From positions 496,001 through 560,000 of the forward strand of contig JAEPQD010000001.1 of assembly GCA_017642695.1 (NCBI GenBank): DNA of 64,000 nucleotides. Reading direction: 5' to 3'. Each line of letters starts with the position of its first letter. Position 1 is the stretch's first letter. The position numbers were made by a program, and so were the translations under genes. This DNA comes from Parvibaculum sp. (lineage in GTDB: Bacteria; Pseudomonadota; Alphaproteobacteria; Parvibaculales; Parvibaculaceae). The notes below the pieces were generated by a model, which saw nothing but the letters and a program-made list of their open reading frames with translations, was not told the DNA's origin and did not search any database. Positions 47,196 through 57,165 of the stretch are shown piece by piece.

Positions 47196-48253
47196 GTGAG
47201 ATCGAAGCGAAGGGCACGGCCTTCACCAGCATCCCGGTTGTCGACATCGCGCCGCTCTTCTCGGACGACGAAGCGGCGAAGCGGAAGGTCGCCGCCGAGA
47301 TGGCGGAAGCGGCAGCCAATGTCGGCTTCCTCTACGTGAAGGGCCACAATATTCCCCCCGAGATGATCGAGCGCCTCGAAGCGCGCGCGGCGGAGTTCTT
47401 CGCGCTGCCGGAAGAACGCAAGATGGATCATTACATCGGCAAGTCGCGCGCCCATCGCGGCTATGTGCCGACAGGCGAGGAAGGCTTCTACGACGGCACG
47501 AACCCGGCGAAGATGGACAAGAAGGAAGCCTTCGATCTTTCAATCGAACTGCCCGAAGACGATCCCGACCATGTGACGGGTTACCGGATGCTCGGGCCGA
47601 ACCAGTGGCCCTGCGAACTGCCGGAGATGAGGCGTGACGTCTATGCCTATTACGAGGCGGCGATGGCGCTCGGCCATACGATCTTCAAGGGCTTCGCGCT
47701 CGCGCTCGGCCTTTCGGAAAACCATTTCGAGCAATGGCTGACGAAACCGCCCTCGCAGCTGCGCCTCGTGCACTATCCCTCCGACCCCGCACGCGCGGTG
47801 GCGGAATGGGGCATCAGCGCGCACACGGATTACGAGTGTTTCACGATCCTCCATGTGACCGCGCCGGGTCTGCAGGTGATGAACGCGAAGGGCGACTGGA
47901 TTGAAGCGCCGCCCGTCGAGGGCGCTTTCGTCATCAACATCGGCGACATGCTGGAGGCGTTGACCAACGGGCGCTTCATCGCGACGCCGCACCGCGTGCG
48001 CAATGTGGCCGAGGAGCGCTTCTCCTTTCCGCTCTTCTGCGCGCTCGACTACGACACGCTGATCGAACCGCTGCCGCAGTTCGTCGATGGCGAGAAGCGT
48101 TATCCGCCCTACGTCGCCGGCGGGCATCTCGTCACCCAGACCATGCGCACGTTCAGATATCTCAAGGACCTCGTCGCCGACGGCACCCTGGAACTGCCGG
48201 AAAGCGAAGACCATGCGACGGCCTTCGGCCGCCGCGAGAGCGAGCCGGCCTAG
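47192..48253 (+). CDS. 2-Oxoglutarate/Fe(II) oxygenase, isopenicillin N synthase-like
   Basis: This is a 353-residue enzyme. An N-terminal DIOX_N domain (IPVVDIAPLFSDDEA, FLYVKGHNIPPEMIERLEARAAEFFALP, AHRGYVPTGEEGF) is followed by the catalytic jelly roll with HTDYECFTILHV (His-x-Asp), GDMLEALTNGRFIATPHRV (second His) and the 2OG-binding Arg in SFPLF-type strands. It belongs to the family that includes isopenicillin N synthase, ethylene-forming and gibberellin oxidases; the substrate is unknown. A binding-protein gene follows after 107 bases. Confidence 0.93.
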   Translation: MSEIEAKGTAFTSIPVVDIAPLFSDDEAAKRKVAAEMAEAAANVGFLYVKGHNIPPEMIERLEARAAEFFALPEERKMDHYIGKSRAHRGYVPTGEEGFYDGTNPAKMDKKEAFDLSIELPEDDPDHVTGYRMLGPNQWPCELPEMRRDVYAYYEAAMALGHTIFKGFALALGLSENHFEQWLTKPPSQLRLVHYPSDPARAVAEWGISAHTDYECFTILHVTAPGLQVMNAKGDWIEAPPVEGAFVINIGDMLEALTNGRFIATPHRVRNVAEERFSFPLFCALDYDTLIEPLPQFVDGEKRYPPYVAGGHLVTQTMRTFRYLKDLVADGTLELPESEDHATAFGRRESEPA

Positions 48254-48360
48254 ACCGGCACAAGGGGACGCGGGGAAACGCCTGGAAGAACGAACGGCCT
48301 GCCGTGCGGGGATACCCTTTCCGCGCGACCGGGAAACTGTAACCAGCGAAAGGACACATC

Positions 48361-49440
48361 ATGCCGCGATCATCCTTCTTCCGGAGAACCGCTTTCGCCC
48401 TTTTCGTTTCGCTCCTGACCGGCCTGTCCTTTGCGGGCAGCGCGGCGGCGGCGGACAAGACCTTCAAGCTTGCCTGGGCGCTTTACCCCGGCTACATGCC
48501 CTGGGCCTATGCCGAACACTCCGGCATCATGGACAAGTGGGCCGGCAAATACGGCATCGATGTCGAGATCGTGCAGATCAACGACTACATCGAGTCGATC
48601 AACCAGTATACGGCGGGCGAATATGACGCGGTGGCGAACACCGTGATGGACACGCTCACGATTCCGGCCGCGGGCGGCGTCGACTCGACCTCGATCATTC
48701 TCGGCGACTACACCAACGGCAACGATGCGATCTTCGTGAAGGGCGAAGGCAAGACGATGGCAGATCTGAAGGGCAAGAAGGTCCATCTCGTCCAGTACTC
48801 CGTCTCGCATTACATGCTGGCGCTCGCGCTCGAAAAGGCCGGCATGAGCCTCGACGATGTCGAGACCGCGAACATCGCCGATGCCGACTTCGTCGCCGCG
48901 CTTCAGACTTCCGAAGTCGAGGCCGTGGTCACCTGGAACCCGGCGACGGTACAGCTCTATGACGACCCCTCCGTCACCTCCGTATTCGATTCCTCCGAAG
49001 TGCCCGGCGAGATTCAGGACATCCTGATCGTGAAGACGGATGTGCTGAAGGAGAATCCGGAACTCGGCAAGGCGCTTGTGGGAGCCTGGTACGAAGTGCT
49101 CGCCATCATGAAGCAGGACGACGAGGAAGGCATCGAGGCCCGCACCTTCATGGCCGAAGTCTCCGGCACCGACCTTGCCGATTTCGACCGTCAGGTCGCG
49201 ACGACCTATTTCTACGGTCCCGCAGAAGGCGCGGAGGCCTATGGTGGCGAGACCATGCCGGACATCATCGCCAGCACGACGGGCTTCGCCTTCTCGCAAG
49301 GTCTGCTCGGACCGGAAGCGAAAGATGAAGGCTATGTCGGCGTCGAACTCGCAGATGGCACGATCATCGGCGACGAGGACAACGTGAAATTCCGTATCGA
49401 CACGAGCTACATGGAGATGGCGTCGAAAGGCGAAATCTGA
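48361..49440 (+). CDS. Periplasmic substrate-binding protein (NitT/TauT-type)
   Basis: This is a 359-residue exported binding protein. The signal peptide ends AGSAAAA/DK at about residue 31. The fold matches the NitT/TauT/ABC periplasmic group (FKLAWALYPGYMPWAYAEHSGIMDKWAGKYGIDVEIVQINDY, YDAVANTVMDTL, VHLVQYSVSHYMLALAL, VVTWNPATVQLY). It resembles proteins found near urea carboxylase genes, but that is from memory. No permease or ATPase is in the window, so it is an orphan unless it serves a distant transporter. It is followed by a strong terminator. Confidence 0.9.
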   Translation: MPRSSFFRRTAFALFVSLLTGLSFAGSAAAADKTFKLAWALYPGYMPWAYAEHSGIMDKWAGKYGIDVEIVQINDYIESINQYTAGEYDAVANTVMDTLTIPAAGGVDSTSIILGDYTNGNDAIFVKGEGKTMADLKGKKVHLVQYSVSHYMLALALEKAGMSLDDVETANIADADFVAALQTSEVEAVVTWNPATVQLYDDPSVTSVFDSSEVPGEIQDILIVKTDVLKENPELGKALVGAWYEVLAIMKQDDEEGIEARTFMAEVSGTDLADFDRQVATTYFYGPAEGAEAYGGETMPDIIASTTGFAFSQGLLGPEAKDEGYVGVELADGTIIGDEDNVKFRIDTSYMEMASKGEI

Positions 49441-49453
49441 GGCGGGAAAATCC

Positions 49454-49488
49454 GGCGCGGGCTTCTCTCAGGGGAGCCCGCGCCTTTC
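49454..49488 (+). terminator. Terminator after the binding-protein gene
   Basis: This is a perfect 10-bp stem (GGCGCGGGCT / AGCCCGCGCC, 49454-49484) followed by a short CTTT run. It lies 14 bases after the binding-protein stop, between it and the converging hslU. Confidence 0.75.
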
Positions 49489-49523
49489 GAGCGCCCGGAG
49501 ACTTCCAGTTCTCTCGGGCCGGC

Positions 49524-50831
49524 TCAGAGAATGAACTTGGTGAGATCGGCGTTCTTCGTGAGATCGCCGATATGCTCGTTCACATAGGCCGCGTCGATCT
49601 TCACCGTTTCGCCCGCCTTGTCGGAAGCGGCGAAGCTCACCTCGTCCAGCACCCGCTCCATGACGGTGTGGAGCCGCCGCGCGCCGATATTCTCGACCGT
49701 TGAATTGACCGACGTCGCAATGTCGGCGATGGCGTCAATGCCGTCATCGGTGAAATCGAGCATGACCTCTTCGGTCTTCATCAACGCGACATATTGTTTT
49801 ATGAGGCTCGCTTCGGGTTCGGTCAGGACGCGGCGCATGTCGTCTTTCGAGAGCGCCTGAAGCTCGACGCGGATCGGCAGGCGGCCCTGCAGTTCCGGCA
49901 GCAGGTCCGACGGCTTCGCGATGTGGAAGGCGCCCGACGCGATGAAGAGAATGTGGTCGGTCTTGACCGCGCCATGCTTCGTCGCGACCGTCGTTCCCTC
50001 GATCAGCGGCAGCAGGTCGCGCTGCACGCCTTCGCGGCTGACGTCCCCGCCCTGCTTTTCCGTGCGGGCGCAGATCTTGTCGACCTCGTCGAGGAAGACG
50101 ATGCCGTTCTGCTCGACCGCATGGATCGCGTCCTGCGTCACCTGCTCCTGGTCGAGCAGCTTGTCGCTTTCTTCCGCAATCAGGGTTTCGTAGCTGTCGC
50201 GCACCCGCATCCGGCGCGGCTTGGTGCGGTTTCCGAACGCCTTGCCCATGATGTCGGAGAGATTGATCATCCCGACCTGACTGCCGGGCATGCCGGGAAT
50301 GTCGAGCGTCGGCATGCCGCCGGTCGCGTCCTGCACCTCGACCTCGATTTCCTTCTCATCGAGTTCGCCACTACGCAGCTTCTTGCGGAAGCTTTCGCGT
50401 GTCGCCTCGCTGGCATTCTGACCGACCAGCGCTTCGAGTACGCGGTTTTCGGCGGCGAGATGCGCCTTTGCCTGCACGTCCTTGCGCTTGCGTTCGCGCG
50501 TCATCGAGAGCGAGATCTCGACAAGGTCCCGGATGATCTGCTCGACGTCGCGGCCGACATAGCCGACCTCGGTGAATTTGGTGGCTTCGACCTTCAGGAA
50601 CGGCGCTTCGGCAAGCTTCGCGAGGCGCCGCGAGATTTCCGTCTTGCCGACGCCGGTCGGCCCGATCATCAGAATGTTCTTCGGAAGTACTTCCTCGCGC
50701 AGATCCTCCGGCAACTGCTGGCGCCGCCAGCGGTTGCGGAGCGCGATCGCGACCGCGCGCTTGGCATCGCGCTGGCCGACGATATAGCGGTCGAGTTCGG
50801 AAACGATCTCACGCGGCGAAAAACTGGTCAT
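49524..50831 (-). CDS. hslU: ATP-dependent protease ATPase subunit HslU
   Basis: This is a 435-residue AAA+ unfoldase that works with HslV. The start is ATG 50831 ([20 protein letters not shown]). The Walker A is [11 protein letters not shown], the Walker B region is [12 protein letters not shown], and the sensor-2 and C-terminal parts ([15 protein letters not shown]) and final hydrophobic tail that docks in HslV (DLTKFIL) are all present. The intermediate domain is between. It follows DUF2585 by 4 bases. Confidence 0.97.
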   Translation of the reverse strand: MTSFSPREIVSELDRYIVGQRDAKRAVAIALRNRWRRQQLPEDLREEVLPKNILMIGPTGVGKTEISRRLAKLAEAPFLKVEATKFTEVGYVGRDVEQIIRDLVEISLSMTRERKRKDVQAKAHLAAENRVLEALVGQNASEATRESFRKKLRSGELDEKEIEVEVQDATGGMPTLDIPGMPGSQVGMINLSDIMGKAFGNRTKPRRMRVRDSYETLIAEESDKLLDQEQVTQDAIHAVEQNGIVFLDEVDKICARTEKQGGDVSREGVQRDLLPLIEGTTVATKHGAVKTDHILFIASGAFHIAKPSDLLPELQGRLPIRVELQALSKDDMRRVLTEPEASLIKQYVALMKTEEVMLDFTDDGIDAIADIATSVNSTVENIGARRLHTVMERVLDEVSFAASDKAGETVKIDAAYVNEHIGDLTKNADLTKFIL

Positions 50832-50835
50832 CGAA

Positions 50836-51423
50836 TTACATTCCTCCTGCCGCCTGCCATTCGCGGACGGCATCGACGGGGTAGATCAACATCAGGACAT
50901 TGAGGGTGAGGTTATCGCGGATCATGTAGGCAACGCCCGCTTCCATGAGAAGCCCTGCCGCCACCACACTCCATATGGGAAGCCGCATGGCCACGACAAA
51001 GCCGAGCACCATGGCGAGACTGTCGGCGACGGAGTTCAGGATGCTGTCGCCGAAATAATCGAGTGAGATTGTCTCCGCTCTGTAGCGCTCGATCACCATG
51101 GGCGTGTTCTCGAGAACTTCCCACGCGCCTTCCACGAAGAGGGCGGCAACGAGCCACCAGCCCTTCGGCCAGCGCCGGAGCAACCAGAAAGCGGCGGCAT
51201 AGAACAGGAAGCCATGAACGACATGGGAGAAGCTGTACCAGTCGGTGAGATGTTGCGAGTTCTCCGAACTCATCACCACGCCGTGCCAGAGCTTCACCGT
51301 GCCGCATTCGCAGATCGGGACGCGGCCCATCGCCCAGAGCAGTACGGCCTGCAGCACGAGAAGCCCGGCGCAGGCGATCAGCCAGAGCGGAGGCCGCCAT
51401 CGCTCGGGAAGGGTGGATATCAC
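50836..51423 (-). CDS. DUF2585 family membrane protein
   Basis: This is a 195-residue membrane protein with about four hydrophobic segments ([80 protein letters not shown]). It matches the DUF2585 (UPF0314) family. The conserved residues [18 protein letters not shown] and [10 protein letters not shown] are visible. It overlaps hslV by 4 bases and ends 4 bases before the hslU start, so it is translated within the hslVU operon. The function is unknown. Confidence 0.88.
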   Translation of the reverse strand: MISTLPERWRPPLWLIACAGLLVLQAVLLWAMGRVPICECGTVKLWHGVVMSSENSQHLTDWYSFSHVVHGFLFYAAAFWLLRRWPKGWWLVAALFVEGAWEVLENTPMVIERYRAETISLDYFGDSILNSVADSLAMVLGFVVAMRLPIWSVVAAGLLMEAGVAYMIRDNLTLNVLMLIYPVDAVREWQAAGGM

Positions 51424-51974
51424 GCGTCGAGGCTTTCAACGGTCAGGTTGTTGTTGGTGTAGACGCAGATTTCGGCTGCGATCTTCATGGCCTTGCGGGC
51501 AACCTCTTCCGCGGTGAGGTCCATATCGGCCAGCGCGCGGGCAGCGGCGAGTGCGTAGTTGCCGCCGGAACCGATGCCGGTAACGCCGCCCTCTGGTTCC
51601 AGCACGTCGCCATTGCCGGTGAGGACGAGGGTCACTTCCCGGTCTGCGACGATCATCAGCGCCTCGAGGCGGCGAAGGTAGCGGTCGGTCCGCCAGTCCT
51701 TGGCGAGTTCCACGCAGGCGCGCATGAGCTGGCCGGGATACTGCTCGATCTTCGCTTCGAGCCGCTCGAACAGCGTCATCGCGTCGGCGGTTGCGCCCGC
51801 GAAGCCCGCGATCACATCGCCCTTGCCGAGGGGCCGCACTTTCCGGGCATTGCCCTTCATGATGGTGTCGCCCATCGAGACCTGGCCGTCGCCCGCGACC
51901 ACGACCTTGCCCCCCTTGCGAACGGTGAGGATGGTCGTGCCGTGCCAGTTGATCGGGTCGTGCGAAGACGTCAT
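51420..51974 (-). CDS. hslV: ATP-dependent protease subunit HslV
   Basis: This is a 184-residue threonine peptidase of the proteasome-like HslVU complex. The N-terminal propeptide ends before the catalytic Thr in [24 protein letters not shown]. Other motifs are [12 protein letters not shown] and the active-site region ALAAARAL. It is the first gene of hslV-DUF2585-hslU. A heat-shock-like promoter may lie upstream (52021-52049). Confidence 0.97.
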   Translation of the reverse strand: MTSSHDPINWHGTTILTVRKGGKVVVAGDGQVSMGDTIMKGNARKVRPLGKGDVIAGFAGATADAMTLFERLEAKIEQYPGQLMRACVELAKDWRTDRYLRRLEALMIVADREVTLVLTGNGDVLEPEGGVTGIGSGGNYALAAARALADMDLTAEEVARKAMKIAAEICVYTNNNLTVESLDA

Positions 51975-52020
51975 TTCTTTCCTGTCGGGTTATGTCAGGA
52001 GGCGGGAGGTTGCGGATAGC

Positions 52021-52049
52021 ATGTGGCCGCTTCGCGCCATAGGGTCAAG
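52021..52049 (-). promoter_or_regulatory. Possible heat-shock (sigma-32-type) promoter of hslV
   Basis: On the minus strand, CTTGAC (52049-52044) and CCACAT (52026-52021) lie 17 bases apart. CTTG with a CC-A-T -10 resembles alphaproteobacterial sigma-32 sites. The -10 is weak, and the expected heat control of hslVU is partly why I looked there. Confidence 0.25.
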
Positions 52050-52130
52050 TGCAAGGAGCGGCGACTTGCCATGAGCGGCACCTTCTGCAAATGATAGTCT
52101 TTCGCAAAACATGATAATGGGGGAAGGCCG

Positions 52131-52745
52131 ATGTCCGGCAATCTGAAGACTGAAGAGGCGCTGCGCACCGTCTATCCGGACCCGGGTCAGACCAGGGGCA
52201 AGGTGCTCGCCGCACTCGACCCCCACGCAAAGACCTTCATCGGCCTTTCGCCCTTTCTCTGCATTGGCACCTCGCGCCCGGACGGGCTTGGCGACGTCTC
52301 GCCCCGTGGCGGCGAGCAGGGCTTCGTTCATGTGCTGGACGACACCCGCCTTGCCATGCCGGATCGGCCCGGCAACAACCTGATCGATACGCTCTCGAAC
52401 ATCGCCCACTCCCCCTCGGTCGGGCTTCTCTTTTTCGTGCCGGGTTTCGAGGAAATGCTGCGGGTGAATGGCGTCGCAGAGATCACCACCGACCCGGAAA
52501 TGATGGAGCGCTTCACGGTCGACGGCAGAAAGCCCCGCTCCGTCATGCTGATCGAGGTGCGCGAGGTCTTCTTCCATTGCACCAAGGCGCTGAAGCGTTC
52601 CAGCCTCTGGGACGCCTCGAAGCAGGTGCCGCGCGACAGCATGCCGAGTTTCGGCCAGATCGTTCGCGACCAGATGAAACTCGATGTTGCGCCCGCCCTG
52701 ATCGATACGGCGCTGGAAGACGACGCGAAGAAGAACCTTTACTGA
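52131..52745 (+). CDS. Pyridoxamine 5'-phosphate oxidase-fold protein (MSMEG_1061-like)
   Basis: This is a 204-residue flavin/heme split-barrel protein of the PPOX superfamily. The barrel is seen in FLCIGTSRPDGLGDVSPRGGEQGFVHVLDDTRLAMPDRPGNN and SVGLLFFVPGFEEMLRVNG. The subgroup has a long helical start and the VFFHCTKALKRSSLWDAS tail. Members bind FMN, but their reactions are not known. It is divergent from hslV. Confidence 0.88.
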   Translation: MSGNLKTEEALRTVYPDPGQTRGKVLAALDPHAKTFIGLSPFLCIGTSRPDGLGDVSPRGGEQGFVHVLDDTRLAMPDRPGNNLIDTLSNIAHSPSVGLLFFVPGFEEMLRVNGVAEITTDPEMMERFTVDGRKPRSVMLIEVREVFFHCTKALKRSSLWDASKQVPRDSMPSFGQIVRDQMKLDVAPALIDTALEDDAKKNLY

Positions 52746-52758
52746 CGGGCTTGTCCGC

Positions 52759-53289
52759 TCAGGCCGACATCTCGAATTCGCCGGGATCGCCGCCGAGATC
52801 GCGAACCTGCGTCTCAAGATCGCGAATGCGACGCTCCAGCCTGTCAAAAGCGGGCGTGAGGGCTGCGGAATCCCAGCGCGGCAGGATGTGGCTCGGGCAA
52901 TTCGCGTCCCACTCCAGAATGTCGAAGAGGATCGCCCGCTCGACCCGGCCCCGGTAGCCGGGGTCGGAGAGCGAACGGGTGAGTGCCGGATCGTCGCTCA
53001 GCGCGCGGGCGCGGCCGCGGACCTTCACCCGCCGCCTTGTCGGATAATCGATCAGGAAGAGGAAAGCCTGGTCGTTCTCGGAAAGATGGCCGAGCGTCAC
53101 GAATTGCTGATTGCCCGCGAAATCGGCAAAGCCGAGCGTGGTGTCGTTGAGGACCTTCAGGAACCCCTTCGGCCCGCCCCGATGCTGGATATAGGGCCGG
53201 CCGGCGGCATTGGCGGTCGCCATGTAGAAGTGGTCGCGTTCGGCAATGAACTGGGCGAGCTCGGGGGTCATGCGGGTCTGCCAGGCCAT
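52759..53289 (-). CDS. Pyridoxamine 5'-phosphate oxidase-fold protein
   Basis: This is a 176-residue PPOX-type protein. The barrel motifs are FYMATANAAGRPYIQHRGGPKGFLKVL, then LGFADFAGNQQFVTLGHLSENDQAFLFLIDYPTRRRVKVRGRA, and the C-terminus is a coiled helix (RLERRIRDLETQVRDLGG). It may bind FMN. The start is at 53289; an ATG at 53355 is possible but adds an Arg-rich stretch. It converges on the other PPOX gene with a 13-base gap. The two are distant paralogues. Confidence 0.88.
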   Translation of the reverse strand: MAWQTRMTPELAQFIAERDHFYMATANAAGRPYIQHRGGPKGFLKVLNDTTLGFADFAGNQQFVTLGHLSENDQAFLFLIDYPTRRRVKVRGRARALSDDPALTRSLSDPGYRGRVERAILFDILEWDANCPSHILPRWDSAALTPAFDRLERRIRDLETQVRDLGGDPGEFEMSA

Positions 53290-53658
53290 GGGCTCGGGCT
53301 CCTTTCGGGCGGCGTCGGGGCGCCTTATATGGCGTCGGGGTACCTCCGGCGCCATTGCTTATTCTCTTCAACATATTGTGAGGTAGTGTGCTTCGAATAC
53401 TAGAAGAGCAGCGCGGCTATAATTTGAATCAACAAGTTAGCACTTGTCCCGAAAGAGGATTCGGAGCAACTTAAAGTATTGGATGAGAAGTGCTCCAGAA
53501 TATTGGTTAACGTGCTGTAAGTATTTGTGATTCAATCTGAATCATCGCTTGAAGGATGACGGGCGCAGTGGCGGAGGCTTTGCGCTGGTCCGTCGCCCGC
53601 CCGCCTGATAAAAGCGGCCCGCCAACCGGCCGTTTGAGCCCGAACCGGAAACCGAACA
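53290..53658 (+). other. AT-rich region upstream of hisB
   Basis: These 369 bases are clearly richer in A and T than the flanks. Four GANTC sites lie at 53426, 53458, 53529 and 53539. An inverted repeat GGAGCA (53463-53468) / TGCTCC (53491-53496) lies between them. It must hold the hisB promoter. I see no coding sequence. Confidence 0.45.
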
Positions 53659-54270
53659 ATGAAGACCGAGAGCGAAAGCCGCAGCGCAACCGTCGAACGC
53701 AAGACGAAGGAGACGAACGTCTCCGTTTCACTCGATCTCGACGGCAATGGCGAATATGACGTCGATACTGGGATCGGCTTTCTCGACCATATGCTGGAAC
53801 AGCTCTCTCGCCACTCGCTGATGGACCTGAAGGTTAGCGCCAAGGGCGATCTCCATATCGACTATCACCACACCACCGAGGACACCGGCATCGTGATCGG
53901 CGAGGCCGTGCGCCGGGCGCTCGGCGACTTCAAGGGCATCCGCCGCTACGCGACCTCGGTGATCCCGATGGACGAGACCTGCACCCGCGTTTCCATCGAC
54001 GTGTCGCAGCGCCCCTATCTCGTCTGGAAGGTGAACTTCACCAAGCCGAAGCTTGGCGAGATGGACACGGAACTCTTCAAGGAGTGGTTCCAGGCCTTCG
54101 CGCAGAATGCGGGCATCACGCTGCACATCGAGAACATGTATGGCGAGAACAACCACCACATCGTGGAAAGCTGCTTCAAGGGTCTTGCCCGGGCGCTGCG
54201 CGAGGCGGTGGAGATCGATCCGCGCACGTCCGGCCGCGTTCCCTCAACCAAGGGCGTGCTCGGGAACTGA
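53659..54270 (+). CDS. hisB: Imidazoleglycerol-phosphate dehydratase
   Basis: This is a 203-residue manganese enzyme that removes water from imidazoleglycerol phosphate in histidine synthesis. The duplicated His clusters are present: [26 protein letters not shown], and the second half [18 protein letters not shown]. The N-terminus is [22 protein letters not shown]. It is a single-function enzyme with no phosphatase domain. It starts the hisB-DUF2628-hisH-hisA-hisF group. Confidence 0.97.
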   Translation: MKTESESRSATVERKTKETNVSVSLDLDGNGEYDVDTGIGFLDHMLEQLSRHSLMDLKVSAKGDLHIDYHHTTEDTGIVIGEAVRRALGDFKGIRRYATSVIPMDETCTRVSIDVSQRPYLVWKVNFTKPKLGEMDTELFKEWFQAFAQNAGITLHIENMYGENNHHIVESCFKGLARALREAVEIDPRTSGRVPSTKGVLGN

Positions 54271-54356
54271 TTTCCCCTCTGCCGTCTGGCCTTTTGGCCC
54301 TGTCTGTCCTAGATAAGGGCCGAAATACCGGGCCCCATTCGGGCGGAACGACACCC

Positions 54357-54848
54357 ATGCGCATCTACACGGTCCACGAACTACCCGGCGCGCCGCTCGA
54401 CGGCGCGGGCATTGTGCTGGTGAAGGAGGGTTTCTCCTTTCCGGCCTTCGCCTTTTCCTGGGCCTGGCTTCTCTGGCATCGGCTCTGGATTGCGTTCTTC
54501 ATCTGGCTCGGCCTCACCGCCGCGCTTTCGTTTCTGATGCAAATGGCGTTCGGCGCCGGCGCCGCGATGGCCTGTTCTCTGGCGCTGCAATTCCTGCTCG
54601 GCACGGAAGCGAATGACATCCGCCGCTGGACGCTTGCCCGCAAGGGCTATCGTGAACTCGGCGTCGCCGGTGGCGGTAGCCTCGAGGAGGCGGAGCGCAA
54701 TTTCTTCGCGAGATGGGATCGTCCGCTCGAGGTCGAAAAGGTGAGGCCGGTAACGGCGCCTGTCTGGCCGCGCCCCGCGCCGGCGCGGGCCACGGACGAC
54801 GACGAGGTCTTCGGCCTCTTCCCGCAAGGTCCCAGGGCAGAGAGCTGA
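54357..54848 (+). CDS. DUF2628 domain membrane protein
   Basis: This is a 163-residue protein with two or three hydrophobic segments ([52 protein letters not shown]). It matches DUF2628 ([24 protein letters not shown]). The C-terminus is polar and Pro-rich. It lies between hisB and hisH in many alphaproteobacteria. Its TGA overlaps the hisH ATG. The function is unknown; it may be a passenger in the operon. Confidence 0.85.
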   Translation: MRIYTVHELPGAPLDGAGIVLVKEGFSFPAFAFSWAWLLWHRLWIAFFIWLGLTAALSFLMQMAFGAGAAMACSLALQFLLGTEANDIRRWTLARKGYRELGVAGGGSLEEAERNFFARWDRPLEVEKVRPVTAPVWPRPAPARATDDDEVFGLFPQGPRAES

Positions 54849-55492
54849 TGCCGATGAAGGTTGCGATCATCGATTACGGCTCCGGCAATCTCCGCTCCGC
54901 CGCCAAGGCCTTCGAGCGCGCGGCGCGCGATGCCGGCCTTGGCGCAGATGTGCTGGTGACGGAAGACCCCGAAGCGGTGCGCGATGCGGACCGCATCGTT
55001 CTGCCGGGCGTCGGCGCCTTCGGCGACTGCGCGGCGGGCCTGCGCGCCATTCCGGGCATGGAGGAAACGCTGAACGAGACGGTGCGTGAGAAGGCGCGGC
55101 CCTTTCTCGGCATCTGCGTCGGCATGCAGCTCATGGCGGCACGCGGCCTCGAACACGGTACGCATCAGGGCCTCGGCTGGCTTGAGGGCGACGTCGTGAA
55201 GATCGAACCCGCCGATCCCTCGCTCAAGATTCCGCATATGGGCTGGAACGAACTCGAAATCGTGAACGGCCATCCATTGCTCGGCGGTATCTCGGCGACG
55301 CACGCCTATTTCGTCCATTCCTATGCCTTCGCGGTCGCGGACCCGGCAGCGCTTGTCGCGTATGTCGACTATGCGGGCCCGGTGACAGCGATGGTCGCGA
55401 AGGAAAATATGGCCGGTACGCAATTCCATCCCGAAAAGAGCCAGGAACTTGGCCTTGCGCTGATCGGCAATTTTCTGACGTGGCGCCCCTGA
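54848..55492 (+). CDS. hisH: Imidazole glycerol phosphate synthase subunit HisH
   Basis: This is a 214-residue glutamine amidotransferase that feeds ammonia to HisF. The motifs are [24 protein letters not shown], the nucleophile Cys in [17 protein letters not shown], and the His-Glu pair in [15 protein letters not shown] second ATG at 54854 is possible. It overlaps DUF2628 by one base and is followed by hisA. Confidence 0.97.
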   Translation: MPMKVAIIDYGSGNLRSAAKAFERAARDAGLGADVLVTEDPEAVRDADRIVLPGVGAFGDCAAGLRAIPGMEETLNETVREKARPFLGICVGMQLMAARGLEHGTHQGLGWLEGDVVKIEPADPSLKIPHMGWNELEIVNGHPLLGGISATHAYFVHSYAFAVADPAALVAYVDYAGPVTAMVAKENMAGTQFHPEKSQELGLALIGNFLTWRP

Positions 55493-55502
55493 AGGAAACC
55501 CG

Positions 55503-56234
55503 ATGATCCTGTTTCCCGCGATCGACCTCAAGGACGGTGAGTGCGTCCGCCTGGTCCACGGCCTTATGGACCAGGCGACCGTCTTCAACGACGACCCCGC
55601 CGCACAGGCGCGCGCCTTTGAGGAAGCGGGCTTCGACTACATTCATCTCGTCGATCTGAACGGAGCCTTCGAAGGGCGTCCCGTGAACGCGGATGCGGTG
55701 GAGAGTATCCTCGCCGCCATCTCGATTCCGGCGCAACTCGGCGGCGGCATTCGCGATCTTGCCACCATCGAGACCTGGCTCGAGAAGGGCATACGCCGCG
55801 TCATCATCGGCACAGCGGCGGTGAAGAACCCCGACCTCGTGATCGAGGCCTGCCGCAAGTTTCCGGGCCGCATCGCCGTCGGCCTCGATGCGAAGGGCGG
55901 GCATGTCGCGACCGAGGGCTGGGCGGATGTCTCCGACCTCACCGTCATCGACATGGCGCGCCGCTTCGAGGATGCAGGCGTTGCCGCGATCATCTACACC
56001 GACATCGACCGCGATGGGGCGCTTGGCGGATTGAATATCGACGCGACGGTCGCGCTTGCCGACCAGATTTCCATTCCGGTTATCGCGTCCGGCGGCCTCT
56101 CTTCCATCGACGACCTGAGGAAACTCATCGCCGCGAACTGTTCCGGCATCGAAGGTGCGATCTCGGGCCGCGCGCTTTATGACGGCCGCCTCGATCCGAA
56201 GGAAGCGCTGAAACTTCTGCGGGGGGCCGCCTGA
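55503..56234 (+). CDS. hisA: 1-(5-phosphoribosyl)-5-[(5-phosphoribosylamino)methylideneamino]imidazole-4-carboxamide isomerase
   Basis: This is a 243-residue (beta/alpha)8 isomerase (ProFAR isomerase). The catalytic Asp lies in [14 protein letters not shown]. Other motifs are [37 protein letters not shown] and [15 protein letters not shown], the second catalytic Asp region, and [13 protein letters not shown]. Its stop codon overlaps the hisF start (TGATG). Confidence 0.97.
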   Translation: MILFPAIDLKDGECVRLVHGLMDQATVFNDDPAAQARAFEEAGFDYIHLVDLNGAFEGRPVNADAVESILAAISIPAQLGGGIRDLATIETWLEKGIRRVIIGTAAVKNPDLVIEACRKFPGRIAVGLDAKGGHVATEGWADVSDLTVIDMARRFEDAGVAAIIYTDIDRDGALGGLNIDATVALADQISIPVIASGGLSSIDDLRKLIAANCSGIEGAISGRALYDGRLDPKEALKLLRGAA

Positions 56235-56992
56235 TGCTGAAGGCGCGCATCATTCCCTGCCTCGACGTCAAGGACGGCCGTGTCGTCAAGGGGGTGAACT
56301 TCGTCGACCTGCGCGACGCGGGCGATCCGGTTGAAGCCGCGCGGGCCTATGATGCGGCCGGTGCCGACGAACTCTGCTTCCTCGATATCACGGCGAGCCA
56401 TGAAGAGCGTGCGATCATTTTTGACGTCGTGCGCCGCACCGCCGAGCAATGCTTCATGCCGCTCACCGTCGGCGGTGGTGTGCGCACCACAAATGACGTT
56501 CGACAGCTCCTCCTCGCGGGCGCGGACAAGGTCTCGATCAACACGGCCGCGGTTTTCGATCCGGACTTCGTGCGCGTCGCTTCCGAGAAGTTCGGCAATC
56601 AGTGCATCGTCGTCGCCATCGACGCGAAGCAGACGGCGCCGGGCAAGTGGGAAATCTTCACGCATGGCGGACGGAAGCCCACAGGCATTGATGCGGTCGA
56701 ATATGCGGTAAAGGTATCGGAGCTTGGCGCAGGCGAGATCCTGCTGACGTCAATGGACCGTGACGGCGCAAAATCGGGTTTCGACATCGCGCTGACACGC
56801 GCCGTTTCCGACGCGGTGCCGGTGCCGGTCATCGCGTCTGGCGGTGTCGGCACTCTCGACCATCTGGTCGAAGGCGTTCGTGATGGTCATGCAAGCGCAG
56901 TGCTCGCCGCCTCGATCTTTCATTTTGGCGACTACACCATCGGCGAAGCCAAGGCACATATGGCGGATGCGGGCCTTCCGATCCGCCTCTAG
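56234..56992 (+). CDS. hisF: Imidazole glycerol phosphate synthase subunit HisF
   Basis: This is a 252-residue TIM-barrel cyclase. The motifs are [65 protein letters not shown], and the C-terminal [13 protein letters not shown] and [13 protein letters not shown]. The catalytic Asp pair (DVKDG and DRDG) is present. It ends the tight hisHAF cluster; a hairpin follows. Confidence 0.97.
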   Translation: MLKARIIPCLDVKDGRVVKGVNFVDLRDAGDPVEAARAYDAAGADELCFLDITASHEERAIIFDVVRRTAEQCFMPLTVGGGVRTTNDVRQLLLAGADKVSINTAAVFDPDFVRVASEKFGNQCIVVAIDAKQTAPGKWEIFTHGGRKPTGIDAVEYAVKVSELGAGEILLTSMDRDGAKSGFDIALTRAVSDAVPVPVIASGGVGTLDHLVEGVRDGHASAVLAASIFHFGDYTIGEAKAHMADAGLPIRL

Positions 56993-57032
56993 ACACAAGC
57001 TCTTGTGCCAATTCAGGCCTTTCGGCACTGCA

Positions 57033-57055
57033 CCCTGCGGAGAAACGCCGCAGGG
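57033..57055 (+). terminator. Hairpin after hisF
   Basis: This is a perfect 8-bp stem (CCCTGCGG / CCGCAGGG) with a 7-base loop. A palindrome CACAAG-CT-CTTGTG lies just before it at 56994-57007. There is no T run, so it is a weak intrinsic or Rho-dependent terminator at best. Confidence 0.4.
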
Positions 57056-57165
57056 CGTCAGTAAAGTGAATGTGACAATTGCGCGTCACCGGAAGCCCCG
57101 GCAGAATGAGTGTGTTCCCGGTGCGCGTAAGCCTTGGTCCTCCTTTCGGGCTTGAACCTGAGAAA

